64,000 nt of DNA from contig NBBA01000002.1 of assembly GCA_002794785.1 (NCBI GenBank), positions 1,798,001 through 1,862,000 of the forward strand. Reading direction: 5' to 3'. Below, one piece after another: positions 45,677 to 57,973 of the stretch. This DNA comes from Coniferiporia sulphurascens. Lineage: Eukaryota; Basidiomycota; Agaricomycetes; Hymenochaetales; Hymenochaetaceae. The notes below the pieces were generated by a model. That model was given only the letters and a program-made list of their open reading frames with translations, was not told the DNA's origin and made no database searches. Within the stretch, counting starts at the first letter, position 1, and each line of letters begins with the position of its first letter. The position numbers were made by a program, and so were the translations under genes.

Positions 45677-47538
45677 TCAGTAGACTCCGGGAATGAACTT
45701 GTACTTGACAATTTCACAATATCTATCCCAGTCCTTGCCGTACTTTATGGCGCAGCGCTCGAAGTCACGCCCGCAACGGTGTACGAGGACGGTGATGAAG
45801 AATACGGAGTAGAAATAGGGTATGGGAGACGCGGAGCCAATGCACAGACCCCATGTCAGACTCTGCACCCAATCGGCAGTGTAATTCTGAGGAAAAACAG
45901 TAAGATTGTATACCCTTCAAAGAACGGGGGGGAACGTACCGGTTTGCGCGCAAACGCCCACCAGCCACTCGTTAAAAGACGGTTACTGCGCAACATTCCC
46001 CGGTCAAAACCAAATTGTGATAGAGATAGTAGGATTAGACATACCCATGCGCGGTCTGGATGAATGTCGGATTGTTAATAGTTCCCCACGGCAGCTGCGG
46101 GAAAGCTTTGCGCCATTTGAATGTACCCTGCGTTTGCATCTTAAAGCGACTCTTTTGTGACATCGAGGTATCGAAACTGCACAAACAGGAAGTCAATCTT
46201 GGTAAATGGGGGGAAATGAAAGAAACATACATATAGTATGCCGTCAGAAGTGTAGCGAAAAGGAGGACATAAGTAGGCTTGGAGAACTGGTATTCCGAAG
46301 GATCATGAGAAGCCATGTAGACAACTGAGTAAACATAGGTCTGTAGAAGGTGACCGTGAGTAAATAACGTAGGTAGAATCCACCGAATAACTCACGAAGG
46401 GGACGCCAGAGAAGTTCCAGAAGATAACCATGAAGCCCCACTTTTCGTGGAACATATCCCAAGTCTGTGGAATACATTCCTCGCCCTTGCCGCTACAGAC
46501 CGATCAGTACCTCCCCCAACGAGATTCGAATTGCAACTCACCAAGCATTGACATAAAGCCAAGTTGCTAGACACATGAAAGCCATGTTCTATACGATTTG
46601 TAAGAAGAAGTTCAGCAGAACACTAAACGTACTCACCGCTGTAACATATCCGTAGTTTTCGTATTGCTTGCAGGCGCCAGATACCGCCAGGAAGAACACA
46701 ATGTTCCACGGAATCCGCACCTCTGCCCACATTTTGAGGTCGACGCTCCCAATGCGTGGGTTTAGTATTGCGCCCATGAAAACGTCATAGAAGAAATTTC
46801 CCGACATGCGAATCTGCTCTCCACGTGCTACCGTCCAGAAGTACATACCAAAGCTCACTGCGAAGCCGTAGATATTTGCGACGGTCATAAGATGGCCGTA
46901 GTTGTCAATGATCGAAGTTAGACGGAAAGTGTCTGTGAGATGCAGAGTAGCTGCGGTGATCATCGTGACGTAGAGGCATGATAACGCGTTGCAGTTGTAC
47001 ATGAGGGTCTTGTAACCAAGGGATGGAACAGGAAGACCCTCCTGCTGGTAGCCGGGAATGATGAAGGCAATGAAGAGCTGGAAAAAGAAGAAACCAGAGT
47101 ACACCTTCCATCCGTATGCATTCGGGCTTGCATCCTGCAGATTCACGTTAGCAAAGAATATCTGTGACGCGAAGGAAATGATGCTCACAACCCGGACGTG
47201 ATCCCACATTCGCATCAAGAACGGTTGTATGTCACCCAGAGACGTCGGATACACCAGCTTGCCGTCGTAGAACCACAAACAGATCCAGAGGTAGTACATG
47301 AGCATTGGGAAGCCCGTCATCATCGCGGTCACGCCCACGGGCCCGCCAAACTCATAGCTAATGGACCGAGCACGTCAACATGATGCGCACGACGCGTGAG
47401 CCAGGCGACGGAGACATACCTAGTGTGCTTGTCGAGCTGCTCATCCGTCTTCCTTCCCTCGTCACTGGGAGCAACGACATTAGCAGGCTTGCGCTGTCTA
47501 AGCTCGCTACCGGCAACATTGGGACCAAGTTCGCCCAT
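45677..47538 (-). CDS. ERG4: Delta(24(28))-sterol reductase Erg4
   Basis: Last step of ergosterol synthesis in the ER: reduces the C24(28) double bond of ergosta-tetraenol. The short N-terminus [18 protein letters not shown] joins by splicing to [17 protein letters not shown], then membrane helices follow ([53 protein letters not shown]). The signature [14 protein letters not shown] near 45950-46000 and a C-terminal [18 protein letters not shown] before the end PGVY match the ERG4/ERG24 reductase family; the substrate-site pattern and length favour ERG4 over ERG24. Introns are short. The start ATG at 47536-47538 is the only sensible one. Stop is at 45677. Confidence 0.93.
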
Positions 47539-47744
47539 GGTTGTTAATGGGTAAGAACAAACTGTAAACGCGCCGGCGGCGTATTTTTTATAAGAGTCGT
47601 ACGAGATCGAGCTTGCTTTATTCGTGCACGTCGATCATTCTCGCGTTGCTTAAGCGGTCAACATTTGTCAGCACATATTTAACGTTAGTGTGTTACAAGT
47701 GAATTTACACGAACGCACTGTACGTGTGGAAACGGCAAAACATC

Positions 47745-50700
47745 TTACACAGACCTTATCCACTGGCTAGCGCCCTGAGACACATAATGTACAAATATAA
47801 TACACCCTCTATCTAAGTTCGCCGACCAAGAACTTTGCCCGGACCGTACTAGATAAAGTGACCGACTGAAGGGCGGGATATACTGTATGAGCCACAGGTC
47901 TGTTTGTGGCACACGTACAGCTACAACGGCAGCCTGGGGGTTGCTGTAGTGCAAGCTCCTGAGAATCGAGACGCAAGCTCAAGAAGTGGACATCGCGTTG
48001 CACATTTCCGTGATAGCTGCAGCTTCCGCGAGAGAGAATTGGAAGCAGCTGACCTCGAAACTTTGCCTAGGGCGGGTTTCTCAGCCCATTTCATAAATGT
48101 GTGACCCAGCGTAATGCCACTTACTCGATATGTGCAGATAATCCGTCCATATTCAATTCAAATGTATTCGGTGGCACCTGAGGTGTTTCCAAAATAGGTG
48201 CCCCTTGCACCGGAGCAAAAGCGTCCGTATACAAAGAATCCTGTGTCTTTGCCAAATAACTACACGGCTTTTGGAGAAAGCCGCGTTCGTCGGGTGGACG
48301 GACATGGTAGTAGACGGAAGACGGTTGGATGCGGACGGGCTCCACAGACCCGGAGAACCCTTCCGAAAACGACACCGTCGCGCGCTCGATAATGCCAGTT
48401 ACTTAGGATACAATGGTAAATCGATCAAATCTGAAGCTATAAAAAGGAAAATGGCCACACCAATAACAAGGCTTTCCAAGCCCACATGCGGTAGTTTACA
48501 ACCACTTTCCATGAGTAACTCCGCAGCCCACCCATGATCACTGAGATGCACGAAAGAGGTTCTGGTGGTGTGAAGCGATACTTTATCTTCGTTTACCCGA
48601 AAAGGCATGCTAGAGAGGCCGGTAAAAACGGACACAGTGAACCCCAAGCCCATGTTGCTTCAACCTGCTGAAATGCTTACGATATGCTCTCACCAGCAAT
48701 GTCATTCTCCTCATGCAAATGGAAACCATCACTCAAATTGTTGTCTTCCGCCCATGGCCATAATCGAGTCGTTGTTCTGACGTTCACGGTACCCTTAAAT
48801 GGGTTCTCCAAGACCGCGAGCTGTAGACCATCTTCTTGAAGCCTGAAGCAGCCTATACTCCCTAGCAGTGGGGGCTGCAAGTTCGTAACTGATACAAAGC
48901 TCGTAATACCACAGCTGAGTTCGTCGATATACCGACCCCAGAGAGCCGCCATTGAACGGAGACTATGATGAACTACTCTATTTTGCAGTGCAGAATAGAG
49001 CAATAGTAGCACATCGTCTTCACGCTCGACGCTGAAGACATAGGTTACATTTAGAATCGTAGACTGCCCTTTTACGTGCCCAATTCACTCACAGAATATG
49101 TAATCCTTCTGCAACACCCAGCTTTGGCCAACTGATCAACACACGTGTGGTCCCACGATCGGTATCAGTGTCTAGCCGCGGCGTGATATCATCTGAATAG
49201 CCCATCGCAAGTCGACCGCTTGCACTAATCATGAGTCTTTCTACCTAGGAGGATGAAAAAGATGAGAAAGCAAGCGTGGCTAACGTCTGATATAGCATTA
49301 CCCAGCCTTTCCAACGTAAGCCATGTGATGCCAAAAACAACATCGCCCTCTTTAAGAACTTTAAGACAATTTTATGATCATATATTTCCCATGCACGTAC
49401 TTTCATGTCAATCATCTATAAGTATACGCAATCAGCATAGCAATAACTCACGGAGAGAAATATGGTAAACGGACGAAGCCAAGACGCTTGATGAAGTATT
49501 CTGCGTTGTTTAAGTGGGCTAAATACTCGAACATATTTGTGAGACCTGCTTTACAGTTAAGCCATAAATGAGGACGTGATAGCAGCATTACGCACCGCCC
49601 TTCAGAACAAGAAATGGCGATGACAAATCCTTTGCATAACCGTCGAGTTGAGCGAAAGGGACCCTCGGACAATCGCTAATAGGTTGAATCATATTAGCCG
49701 CAGGTAAATATTCTCCGAATTTTTGCTGTTACCGGGCAAGTTTCAGGACGTGTCTTGAACGCTCGAAAGACTATTTGCATACGTCTGTGTGAGTAATAAT
49801 TACTTCAAAATCCGATCTGTGCTGACCTGTCGATCTCGATAGATCCTCACTACCTTCACGTCCCCTTCAATTTTCGCGTCGTAGATCTCTATATCTGACG
49901 AGTAAAGAAGATCCAATGATGTCTCATGTGGACGAACTATCTCTATTTCTCCCCAACGGTAAATGCGGTACTTTCGACCGCGAAGTTACTTTTCAGTAAA
50001 TATTAATCCACATGAGGGAAAACCCGTCGAATTACCTGTCCATCAAAAGTCTGAGAGTTCTGTGCTGCAACTCTGAGCTCGTCCACACCGTCCTTCAAAT
50101 ATCTATATCCGAGCTCCAAACGAAGATTTGAAGTTGTCTTGGAGAGATATCGTCAATGAAAACACTACCAGAGTAGTACTTCCAGCATGTCCACTATGCT
50201 TACCGTAAACGTTTGCATCGTGTATCCTAATCGAGACGTGTACCTCGCCAGCTTGTCTGATATATCGGATCTACGACAAAGTCTTTTCCAGAATCCCAGT
50301 GAAACCTGGTACTCCATGTAGTTCCGGATTTCTTCTAACACACTACTCGTCGTTTTGAGCGCAATGCAAGTTAACAATTGGCAATTACACGAATGACGCC
50401 GCGTACTTGCTGAGCTGGGTCAAAGACAGACTCAGATCCTTGTCTATCATGTTCTCATTTCCACGTATGGTTTTATGAACATGGCACGTCAGAGTCGCGG
50501 TGTATTCAGCAATATCAGCGCATGCCCGTCTATCCTGCCGTATTTTCTTCACAGAGTCGGGTTAGGTGCGTGCTTAGACATAAGACTGGCGGCGCTTACA
50601 ACACAGGCGTCGACAATACACTTCGCCGCAATGAAGACAGAGCTCAAAACAGGTACCGGAATGAGGGGGGCCAAGTCGGTGGCGATCTCGAGAGCAGTGC

Positions 50701-50779
50701 TTGCATTTTGTAGTGACTCTTGCACCCGATGTGATGTACGAGAGTGCAAAAGCCTAGGACTACCTTGCTTTCTGGACAT
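47745..50779 (-). CDS. Fungal protein with MLKL-like four-helix N-terminal domain, C-terminal part unrecognised
   Basis: The N-terminal exons (50779 leftwards) assemble into a helical bundle: VQESLQNASTALEIATDLAP, then LIPVPVLSSVFIAAKCIVDA, VKIRQDRRACADIAEYTA, NVLEEIRNYMEYQVSLGFWK and RRSDISDKLARYTSRLGY. This pattern, with its Trp-Lys and Arg-rich helix, resembles the MLKL N-terminal/HeLo-like adaptor domains found in many agaricomycete proteins. Downstream exons (to about 48121, possibly 47745) contain beta-like segments (WGEIEIVRPHETSLDLLY, IEGDVKVVRIYRDRQ, FEYLAHLNNAEYFIKRLGF) without a known name, and a hydrophobic LVIGVAIFLFIASDLI near 48410-48480. No protein kinase motifs are visible. 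The 3' end is uncertain: the frame can stop at 48399, 48121 or, using a GTAAGT donor at about 48123, further left. Confidence is for the gene and its N-terminal domain. Confidence 0.6.
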
Positions 50780-51130
50780 GTGTTGGTTACCGCTGGTGAT
50801 GATATCGGGTAGATTATAAGTGCGCCGGCGTGCGAGCGATGCAGTGCACACTGCACAGGTGTAAGACAATCACACGCAGGGATAGCCATGCTCTTGTGTA
50901 TTGATGATGATGATCATTGAGTCTCTCCTGTACACAGCCGCGCCCAACACAGGCAAATTGGAGGACTGAACGTAGTTGTGGTAGACCGTAGCTTTGAGGC
51001 ACTTCCGGTGTTGCTTACGTGACGGGATCATCACGTTAGCTATCCAAATTCGGCTTATTCCTCTGTACGGCACCGTGCTCGTCTCAACCCGACTCTGTCC
51101 CCGGTCGTCGCCAGCGGCGACGTACACGAC
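50780..51130. promoter_or_regulatory. Divergent promoter of the MLKL-like gene and AP180
   Basis: About 350 bases between two start codons. Contains a TGATGATGATCAT stretch near 50903 but no recognised element. Confidence 0.45.
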
Positions 51131-54100
51131 ATGTCGAGCTTCGACAAGACCGTCAAGCTCGCCTGCAAACCAAAGGCTGCTCCTCCAAAGGCTAAGGTAG
51201 GTAAACCCATATCTCAGACGTCCCGCCTCTGGCTCATCCCACGGTCTCCAGTACCTTGACCCCATCATCGCTGCAACATACTCTGAAGACGGTGCGGTAC
51301 ATGATGTATGCAAGGCGCTTGTACCTCGGCTCAGAGAGCCAAATTCCATTGTTCGTCTCGTTTTTCAGATCGGAAAGTTGTCGCTTGCTCACCGGTTCTC
51401 GACGATAGGTCGTATTCAAAGCTCTCATCGTTTTACATACTATGATCCGGAATGGCGCTACAGACAATGTTCTCACTTATCTTTCGTCGGAGGATGTTCT
51501 TAAATTGCGGAGTGTCTCTACGGGACATTGGGAAGGTCAGCCATCTTCAGCATCTTCCGTAGTCTTTGTCTGATGCACCTTGTTAGGCTACGACACTCCC
51601 AAAAATTTACAGAATTATTCTATCTATCTCGACTCACGAATACGCACGTATAAGGACCTTAAGCACGATCCCGTTCGCGTCCAGACCGACTCGAATCGAG
51701 ACATCAGGGTCGAAAACTCGATCGAGGCTTCGAGGTCTAACGATACTTACAAACCTACCAACAAGCCTCAGAGGAGTAAGACAATAATGGGTCGCAAGCT
51801 TCGCTCAATGACTATCGAGAAGGGTTTGCTACGGGAGACGAAGGCCGTTCAACGGACTATCAATGCCCTTGTGGAATGCCGAGTAATTTGGTTCATTTCG
51901 ATTATATCACTCCTGTTACTAACGTAACTTTTAAGTTCTACTTTGACAACTTAGAGGACGAGCTGAATGTCACAGCACTTCGCATGCTCGTTAAAGACTT
52001 GCTGATATTGTTCCAAGCACTTAACGAAGGGGTGATCAATGTCCTCGAGCATTATTTTGAAATGTCGCACGTTGATGCTGAAGCAGCACTGACGATCTAC
52101 CGCTCCTTCTGCAAGCAAACAGAGAAAGTGGTTGAATATTTGAATGTCGCAAGGAAGCTGCAAAACTTATTGAATGTTCCCATTCCTAATCTTAAGCATG
52201 TCAGGCCTTTTCTTTTGAGTCGGGTGTTGTAAATTGCTAACGCCCATTGCAACCTATTATAGGCACCGGTATCGCTTGTGGCAGCCCTTGAAGAGTACTT
52301 GAAGGACTCGAACTTTGAGCAGAACCGTATAGAGTACAAGACCACGAAGGCTCTGGCCGACAAGAATGCGAAAGAAGGTATAAAAGCATCGGCCAATGGT
52401 TCGAGTAAGGGCAAATGTGGGTCGTTTACACTCCAGGCTATCGCGTTTGTTAAACTGTGAATCAGCGACTTCGGCTGGCAAGGTGTCACCAAAACCTGGC
52501 GCCAGCTCTTCCACAACAAATCCCCCGGCAAAGGAGTCCAATCAAGCCTTAGTTGACTTTTTCTCTTCAGTCGAAGAGGAGCAAACCGTCATGTTTGCTT
52601 CTCAATCAAACAAGTTCGTACAGCGTTTACTACTTTTTCTAATATATGCGCTAAACATGTTACAGCCAATTGGTGCAGCAGCAAGCTCCTCAGAATCCTT
52701 TTGTCGCACGACAGTCGATGATGTTAACTGGTGCATTCCCTCAGCAGCAGCAGCCATTCAATGTTCCCCAGATGCCACAACCAACAGGCTTTATCCAGCC
52801 ACAACACACTGCTTTTCCTGGCGCTTTCCAACAGGTCCAAAATGCAATTCCGCAGCCTCAGCACCAGCCATTTACGGCATTCCTTCACCCGCAAGCTTCG
52901 CAGCCGACGGGCTTTCTGCAGCCCCAAACAACCGGAGCGAACCCCTTCCGCCAAAGCGTGCTGATGCCACAAATGACAAGTGTGCCCGCGTTCGGAGCGA
53001 ACAATGCATTTAGCGTAAATTCCAACGCTTTCGCTCCTGGTCCAACGTCCTCCGGTCCAACACCGCTCGGCCAGCCACAAAATGCACAAGCTATGAACTT
53101 TCCACTGGCGGCTTCGAATGTGATGAGTGCTTCGTCGGGTGCTAATGGTGCTTTGAACCAAAGTCTTCCTCCGCGTCCGGCGTCGACTCCATTGGCAAGC
53201 GTAGCGAATTCTTTCGGACAGACTACAAAGCCTGTAGTATCCCATCAAACTGGCTCTAGGAATCCATTTGGTGTCCCCCAAGAGTCTATACCACCTGTAC
53301 CGAAGCCGCCAACGCTTCAGGAGTTATCGACAGGCGCATTTGGCGCGGGCATTTTTGATCGACCTCAGGATCAGTCGTTTAATGGCCCGCCTCAGTCAAT
53401 ACCTGCATCTGCCACTAGTCCTTTCGGCTCAATGTCGCAGACGCCGTCGACAAGCTCGACGGATGGGTCGGGAATGGCAAGCGTTGCCTCGTCATTTACA
53501 TTCAATAACAAGTGGTCAATCGGTCTGAACAAGCCGGGAAGCGATACAACTGACACACCTTCGCTGTCATCCCACTTGACCTCAGCATCCACGTTTTCTA
53601 GCCAGCCGACCGGTACAAGCAGTGCGACTTCCGCGCCGTCCTTTTCGCCGCCGCTCCAACCACAAACAACAGGTTTCTCCAGTCTAAAACCATTTAAGCC
53701 AACTTCCTCATTCGGTGCCTCTCTGCTTGAGTCTCTACCCCCGATCCCGCAATCTGGCACATCGACCCCGTCGATGGGTGATTTTTCTTCGGCTACCGGT
53801 TCCGGACCGGGCTCCGCCGGTTTTGGACAATCTACTTCCTCGCCGATATCATCGTCAAATGGGCCTTCATTCGGGGGGTCGAGTTCGACGCCTACATCGG
53901 GCCCAACGTCCATGTCCTCATTTGGACGGTTCTCTCCGACCGGATCGAATCCCACAAATGGTCTCAGCTCGCAGCCTACGGGCCTGGGCGGATTTTCGTC
54001 CTTCGGACAGGGCGGGACGCAGTTTGGATCGGGGCTGGGAGCCGGGCTTCGGCCGCAGACGACGGGATCGGGTGTCGCTAATCCATTCCGGGCATCAATG

Positions 54101-54280
54101 TTCAATCCATCTGCCGCAGCTCTTAGCGGAGCCGCACCCAATTCGAGCTTTCCGCCTACTCCATTTGGTTCCGGTCTTAACACTATCGCGACGGCTACTC
54201 CGTCTTACGGAGCGAGTCTCTTCCAAAGCAACCCTGGAGACGCTTCAAAGCAACAGAATGGGCTTGCATCGCTGATATAA
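51131..54280 (+). CDS. YAP1801: AP180/CALM clathrin assembly protein (ANTH domain; Yap1801/1802)
   Basis: Endocytic adaptor linking PI(4,5)P2 and SNARE cargo to clathrin. The start MSSFDKTVKLACKPKA leads across an intron to KAKYLDPIIAATYSEDG; the Lys-x10-Lys-x-Lys-Tyr spacing is that of yeast family members and fits the PI(4,5)P2 site. The ANTH domain continues with VVFKALIVLHTMIRNG, YLSSEDVLKLRSVSTGHW and LVKDLLILFQALNEGVINVL to about residue 270. The rest (about 600 residues) is low complexity, rich in Gln, Pro, Thr, Gly and Phe, with NPF motifs (QNPFVARQ, ANPFRQS, RNPFGVP, ANPFRAS) that bind EH domains, and many Gln-x-Thr-Gly motifs. The stop is TAA at 54278-54280. Confidence 0.93.
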
Positions 54281-54818
54281 ATGAAGTTTTTATAACCACG
54301 TTCCCCCTTTTCCTCGCTAGTACGCTTTTTGTATTTCTTATTCTTTTTCGAGCCTTAACCGTTGTCGCTCCTTCTTTTCCCGTTACGCTTCCTTTCCATT
54401 TTGCCTATTCATTACTGTATTTATACAGCACTGACAAGTCTCTCCCTAATTCGTCGTTTCTTTTTATTGCTCGGGTATGAGGTCCTGAAATCGATACCAT
54501 GGTGGACTCTGAGGATACTGCATATAAAACACATTCTTTTTTGTCGACCTGTCGCTTCATAGTGGTAGCAGTGCAGTCGACGACAGTCAGTGGTTCTCGT
54601 TGCTCGAAGTCACCGTTACTTATATCCCTATAAGTAACCGTGATTGTGAGTAGACTCGAATCGTCATGAAGCCGATCTTTTCAACCGGAATTCAGTCGGA
54701 CCTAAGAATTGGTCCCAAAAATCTTCTCGTCCGTACCATTTAAAACGGGAAGCTGTTACATATCTATCTACGTTCTCTCTTGCGTTTCCCTACATACTAG
54801 CAGAAAGGGACGTCCACG
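54281..54818. promoter_or_regulatory. Intergenic: AP180 3' flank and PRO2 promoter
   Basis: About 540 bases. The main feature is a 34-base near-perfect palindrome at 54610-54643. The first part is T-rich, consistent with a 3' end. Confidence 0.5.
54610..54643. promoter_or_regulatory. 34-base near-perfect palindrome upstream of PRO2
   Basis: Left arm TCACCGTTACTTATA and right arm TATAAGTAACCGTGA are inverted copies with one mismatch in 15, around the spacer TCCC. It lies 176 bases upstream of the PRO2 start. Could be a dimeric factor site, a cruciform, or an RNA hairpin at the AP180 3' end. Confidence 0.6.
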
Positions 54819-56365
54819 ATGTCTCGGGCAACGGAACCGATCGAAATAGCGAAGAGAGCGAAGTCCGCATTCGAGGCCTCTCAGCTTATTGACTCGGCAG
54901 AGCGAATGATTTCGCTTCATCTCATAAAAAACGAGCTCGAGGCACTGAGGGATGAAATTCGGGAGGCGAACAGGGGTGATATGGAGGTGCGACCACACAT
55001 GTCTCCGGACTCAGTGCATACGCTCTGGCTTACGATCACCGCGGCAAAAGGCCGCGCAGCATGAGGTCGAAGCTGGCCGCCTCTCCCCTTCACTCGTCAA
55101 ACGCCTAGACCTATTCAAGGGAGATAAATGGGACGCGATGCTGCAGGGCATTATGGATGTCGCAGCGCTACCAGATCCGACGGGAAATGTCTCGTACGCC
55201 TCGAGGCTCGACGACGAACTCGAGCTCTACCGCGTGTCGTGTCCTATTGGTGTTCTTCTGGTCATATTTGAAGCACGGCCAGAGGTAGTGGTTAACATTG
55301 CTGCTCTCGCAATCAAGTCCGGTATGCATCGCATGTGAGATCCGTACGTGTGTCTGGCTGACTGTATGCGCCTGCAGGAAATGCCGCGATTCTGAAGGGA
55401 GGAAAGGAGTCCAGCCGGACGACTAAATTATTGTCTCAAGCCATCCGAATCGCACTTTCAAAGACTACACTACCCCAAGACTATATTCAAACGATCCAGA
55501 CGCGAGATGAAGTCTCGTCTCTGCTCTCGCTTGACCGTTACATCGATCTAGTAATTCCCCGAGGAAGCAACAGCCTTGTGCAGAACATACAAAATAACAC
55601 ACGGCTCCCAGTTATGGGCCATGCGGACGGTTTATGTTCTGTCTTTCTTGACGAAAGCGCCGACGAAACCAAGGCGGTCAGAGTAGTTATCGACTCCAAG
55701 GTGCGTGTCGAGGTCAGCCCTCCAACAGACGATTAAGAAAAGTTAGTCAGACCGATTACCCGGCAGCTTGCAATGCCGCAGAGACACTGATTGTGCACGA
55801 ATCGCTACTGGATACGTTATGGCCGACTGTCGCAAAAGCACTCCTTTCCGCTGGTGTGGAACTTCTATGCGATACCCAGTCGCTCAGCGCGTTGCAGAAA
55901 CTTCCTTCCCGCCCGCCCAATTTACAGACTCATGTCAAACCATCTACACCTGACGCATACACAACTGAGCACCTTGCCTTCACGCTCTCCGTCCTTACCG
56001 TGCCCTCCCTCGCTGCCGCAATCGAGCATATTAATACACACTCGTCCCATCACACAGACGCGATCGTGACCGAGTCCGAGGCGCACGCGACACTGTTCTG
56101 CCGGGGCGTTGACTCTGCGGGGACATTCGTAAACGCGAGTACGCGTTTTGCTGACGGATTTCGGTATGGATTTGGGACAGAGGTCGGGATTAGCACCGGT
56201 CGCATTCACGCACGCGGTCCTGTTGGGCTTGAAGGTCTTGTTACCTACAAGTATGTCATGAGAAGTAAGGGAGAAAAAGGCCATGTCGTTGGTGAGTTTG
56301 GTACAGACGAGGGAAAGAAACGGTTCAAGCATGAGAAAATTGGGGCCACAAGGCTGCCTTTTTGA
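54819..56365 (+). CDS. PRO2: Gamma-glutamyl phosphate reductase (glutamate-5-semialdehyde dehydrogenase)
   Basis: Second enzyme of proline synthesis: NADPH-dependent reduction of glutamyl-5-phosphate to glutamate semialdehyde. Four exons. The first ends RGDME and joins through the acceptor GCAAAAG to AAQHEVEAGRL. Conserved stretches: RVSCPIGVLLVIFEARPEVV, AAILKGGKESSRTTKL, DLVIPRGSNSLVQNIQ, LPVMGHADGLCSVFLDE, and TDYPAACNAAETLIVHE, which holds the catalytic Cys. Later come TESEAHATLFCRGVDSAGTF, FGTEVGISTGRIHARGPVGL and LVTYKYVMRS. About 450 residues, as usual. The start MSRATEPIEIAKRAK at 54819 is normal. Its 3' end converges on the NASP gene, about 100 bases apart. Confidence 0.95.
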
Positions 56366-56467
56366 TCCTCCGATGTTTATATTCAAATGGAGCCGCGTGC
56401 GACGCTCTAATAAAGATAGGATATAAAGGAGCCATGAATGCACCACGATGCATGCGGTATTCCAATA

Positions 56468-57973
56468 CTACGAAGAGGTGGCATCTTCAACCTTGACCTT
56501 CTTGGACTCGTGTGATACGTCCTCTTCGGCCTTTCGCTTTCCATTCGTATCCGGAGCACCATTGGTCCCCGCAGGCTTTTTCTTCTTTTTCACCATCGTA
56601 GTCAGGTCATTGACGACTGTGGGCTTTGCCGGACCGCCAGTATCCGACTTCGTGTTAAGCTCTCGGTCTAAAGCCTTCGCCGCGAGCTCTGACGCGTTAA
56701 TGGGTTCTCCGCTTGGACTCGTTTTTAGCTCGTCAACCTGAGTCGGGGTCAGTCATAGCCTTACATTCATCAATAATCGAAAGAAATTGCGGACCTTAAG
56801 TGCGAGATCCTCTCGGAGTTCATCCAGTTCTTTAATCTCCGCCTCAATCTGAGACTTGCTCATGTTCTGTACAAGCTCATCCCGAGCCAAGGTAACCGCA
56901 GTTGCTTTGCCCTTGCCCTTCGCGTCCGGTTTGGCTGTTTCAGGCAGCGGGGGAAGCTGTCCGCTAAGAGCGTTGCGCAATTCCGCGAGACGAGCTTCCA
57001 CACTGTCGAGTGCTTTCTCAGCGTGTTCAATGGCTTGCGCTAAGCGCCCGGGAGTGAGGTCGAGCACGATACTGAGTTTATAATGCGCTTCTGCGATTTG
57101 TCTTGAGGAAAGAGGAAGAAGTTCAGATTTGATTGCGACACCCGTTTCATAATCTGGTATAGCTACATCGAATTTTTCTGCAAAACGGAATCAGAAAGCA
57201 GCGCAATAAAGAAAAATTCCCATGAACGTCACCTGTCTCCAGCGAGACGTCCCCAAGGGCCATGTATGTGTCCGCCAACTTGAGTTTGACCTCATCATCC
57301 TCGTCCTTGCGCTTTTCGTATAAAGCCCGCGCAAGGTCAAGCACTTCCCATGCTGCGTTGAAGTCATCCTCGGGTTCGCCTTCCTCGTCAGCTTCACCCT
57401 CATCCTCTTCGTCGTCGTCGTTCTCTTCTTCTTCGATAGCGGCATTTGCTTCCGCAAAGAGATCGACGGCTGTGTCCTCTCCATCGCGTGCAGGTGCATC
57501 ATCCTCTTCCGCATCTCCGAAGAAGGAGATAAAGGGCTTAGATTCACCAGAACCTGTAGTCGCGTCAGTTATGCTATTCGCGGTCACATAACAAAGCCAG
57601 CTTACCGCCTTCGTCCGCCTCGTCCTTCAGCAAAGTTTCCTCCGCTTGTTCTTTTCCGAGTACCGCGGTCTGTGAAATCGCGTTCTCAAGAAGGGCCTTC
57701 CCGTATGCGAAGTAAAGATCCGCCGCCTCAGGCGCCCCGTCCCCAAACTTCGCTACCCTGCATAAACGCGACGTCAATACTTGGTCACGAGCTACCACAT
57801 CCTCTGAGAACACACATGAGCTCCAATGCAGTTGCATAGTGGTCCACAGCCTGTTCATATTTCCTGAGCGCAAACGCGCGTTTCGCTTTCTCGACGCACT
57901 CTTCAACACTAGGCTCGGATGAGCTGGTGCTTCCCGCTGCACTACTCTTCACTTTCTCACTAAGAGAATGCAT
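56468..57973 (-). CDS. NASP/Sim3/Hif1-type histone H3 chaperone (SHNi-TPR)
   Basis: TPR protein that binds histone H3 (and CENP-A in fission yeast) before deposition. The start MHSLSEKVKSS at 57973 leads into the first TPR (VEKAKRAFALRKYEQAVDHY); next is FGDGAPEAADLYFAYGKALL, then a long acidic insert rich in Glu/Asp (about 57360-57450) splitting the second TPR, as in the NASP family. The following exons carry AWEVLDLARALYEKR, LADTYMALGDVSLETG and the SHNi-type repeat VAIPDYETGVAIK with AEAHYKLSIVLDLTPG. The C-terminus is a coiled coil then a Lys-rich tail with KKKKKPAG and GKRKAEED, probable nuclear signals. Ends at 56468. Confidence 0.88.

Noticed and set aside
47809..48003. Alternative last exon of the MLKL-like gene in another frame
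   Set aside because: Both this frame and the one ending at 47745 are possible; neither has supporting homology, so I did not list it separately.
50870..51349. 159-codon minus-strand open frame overlapping the AP180 start
   Set aside because: Antisense to the confirmed ANTH exons; also the MLKL-like gene start at 50779 does not need it.
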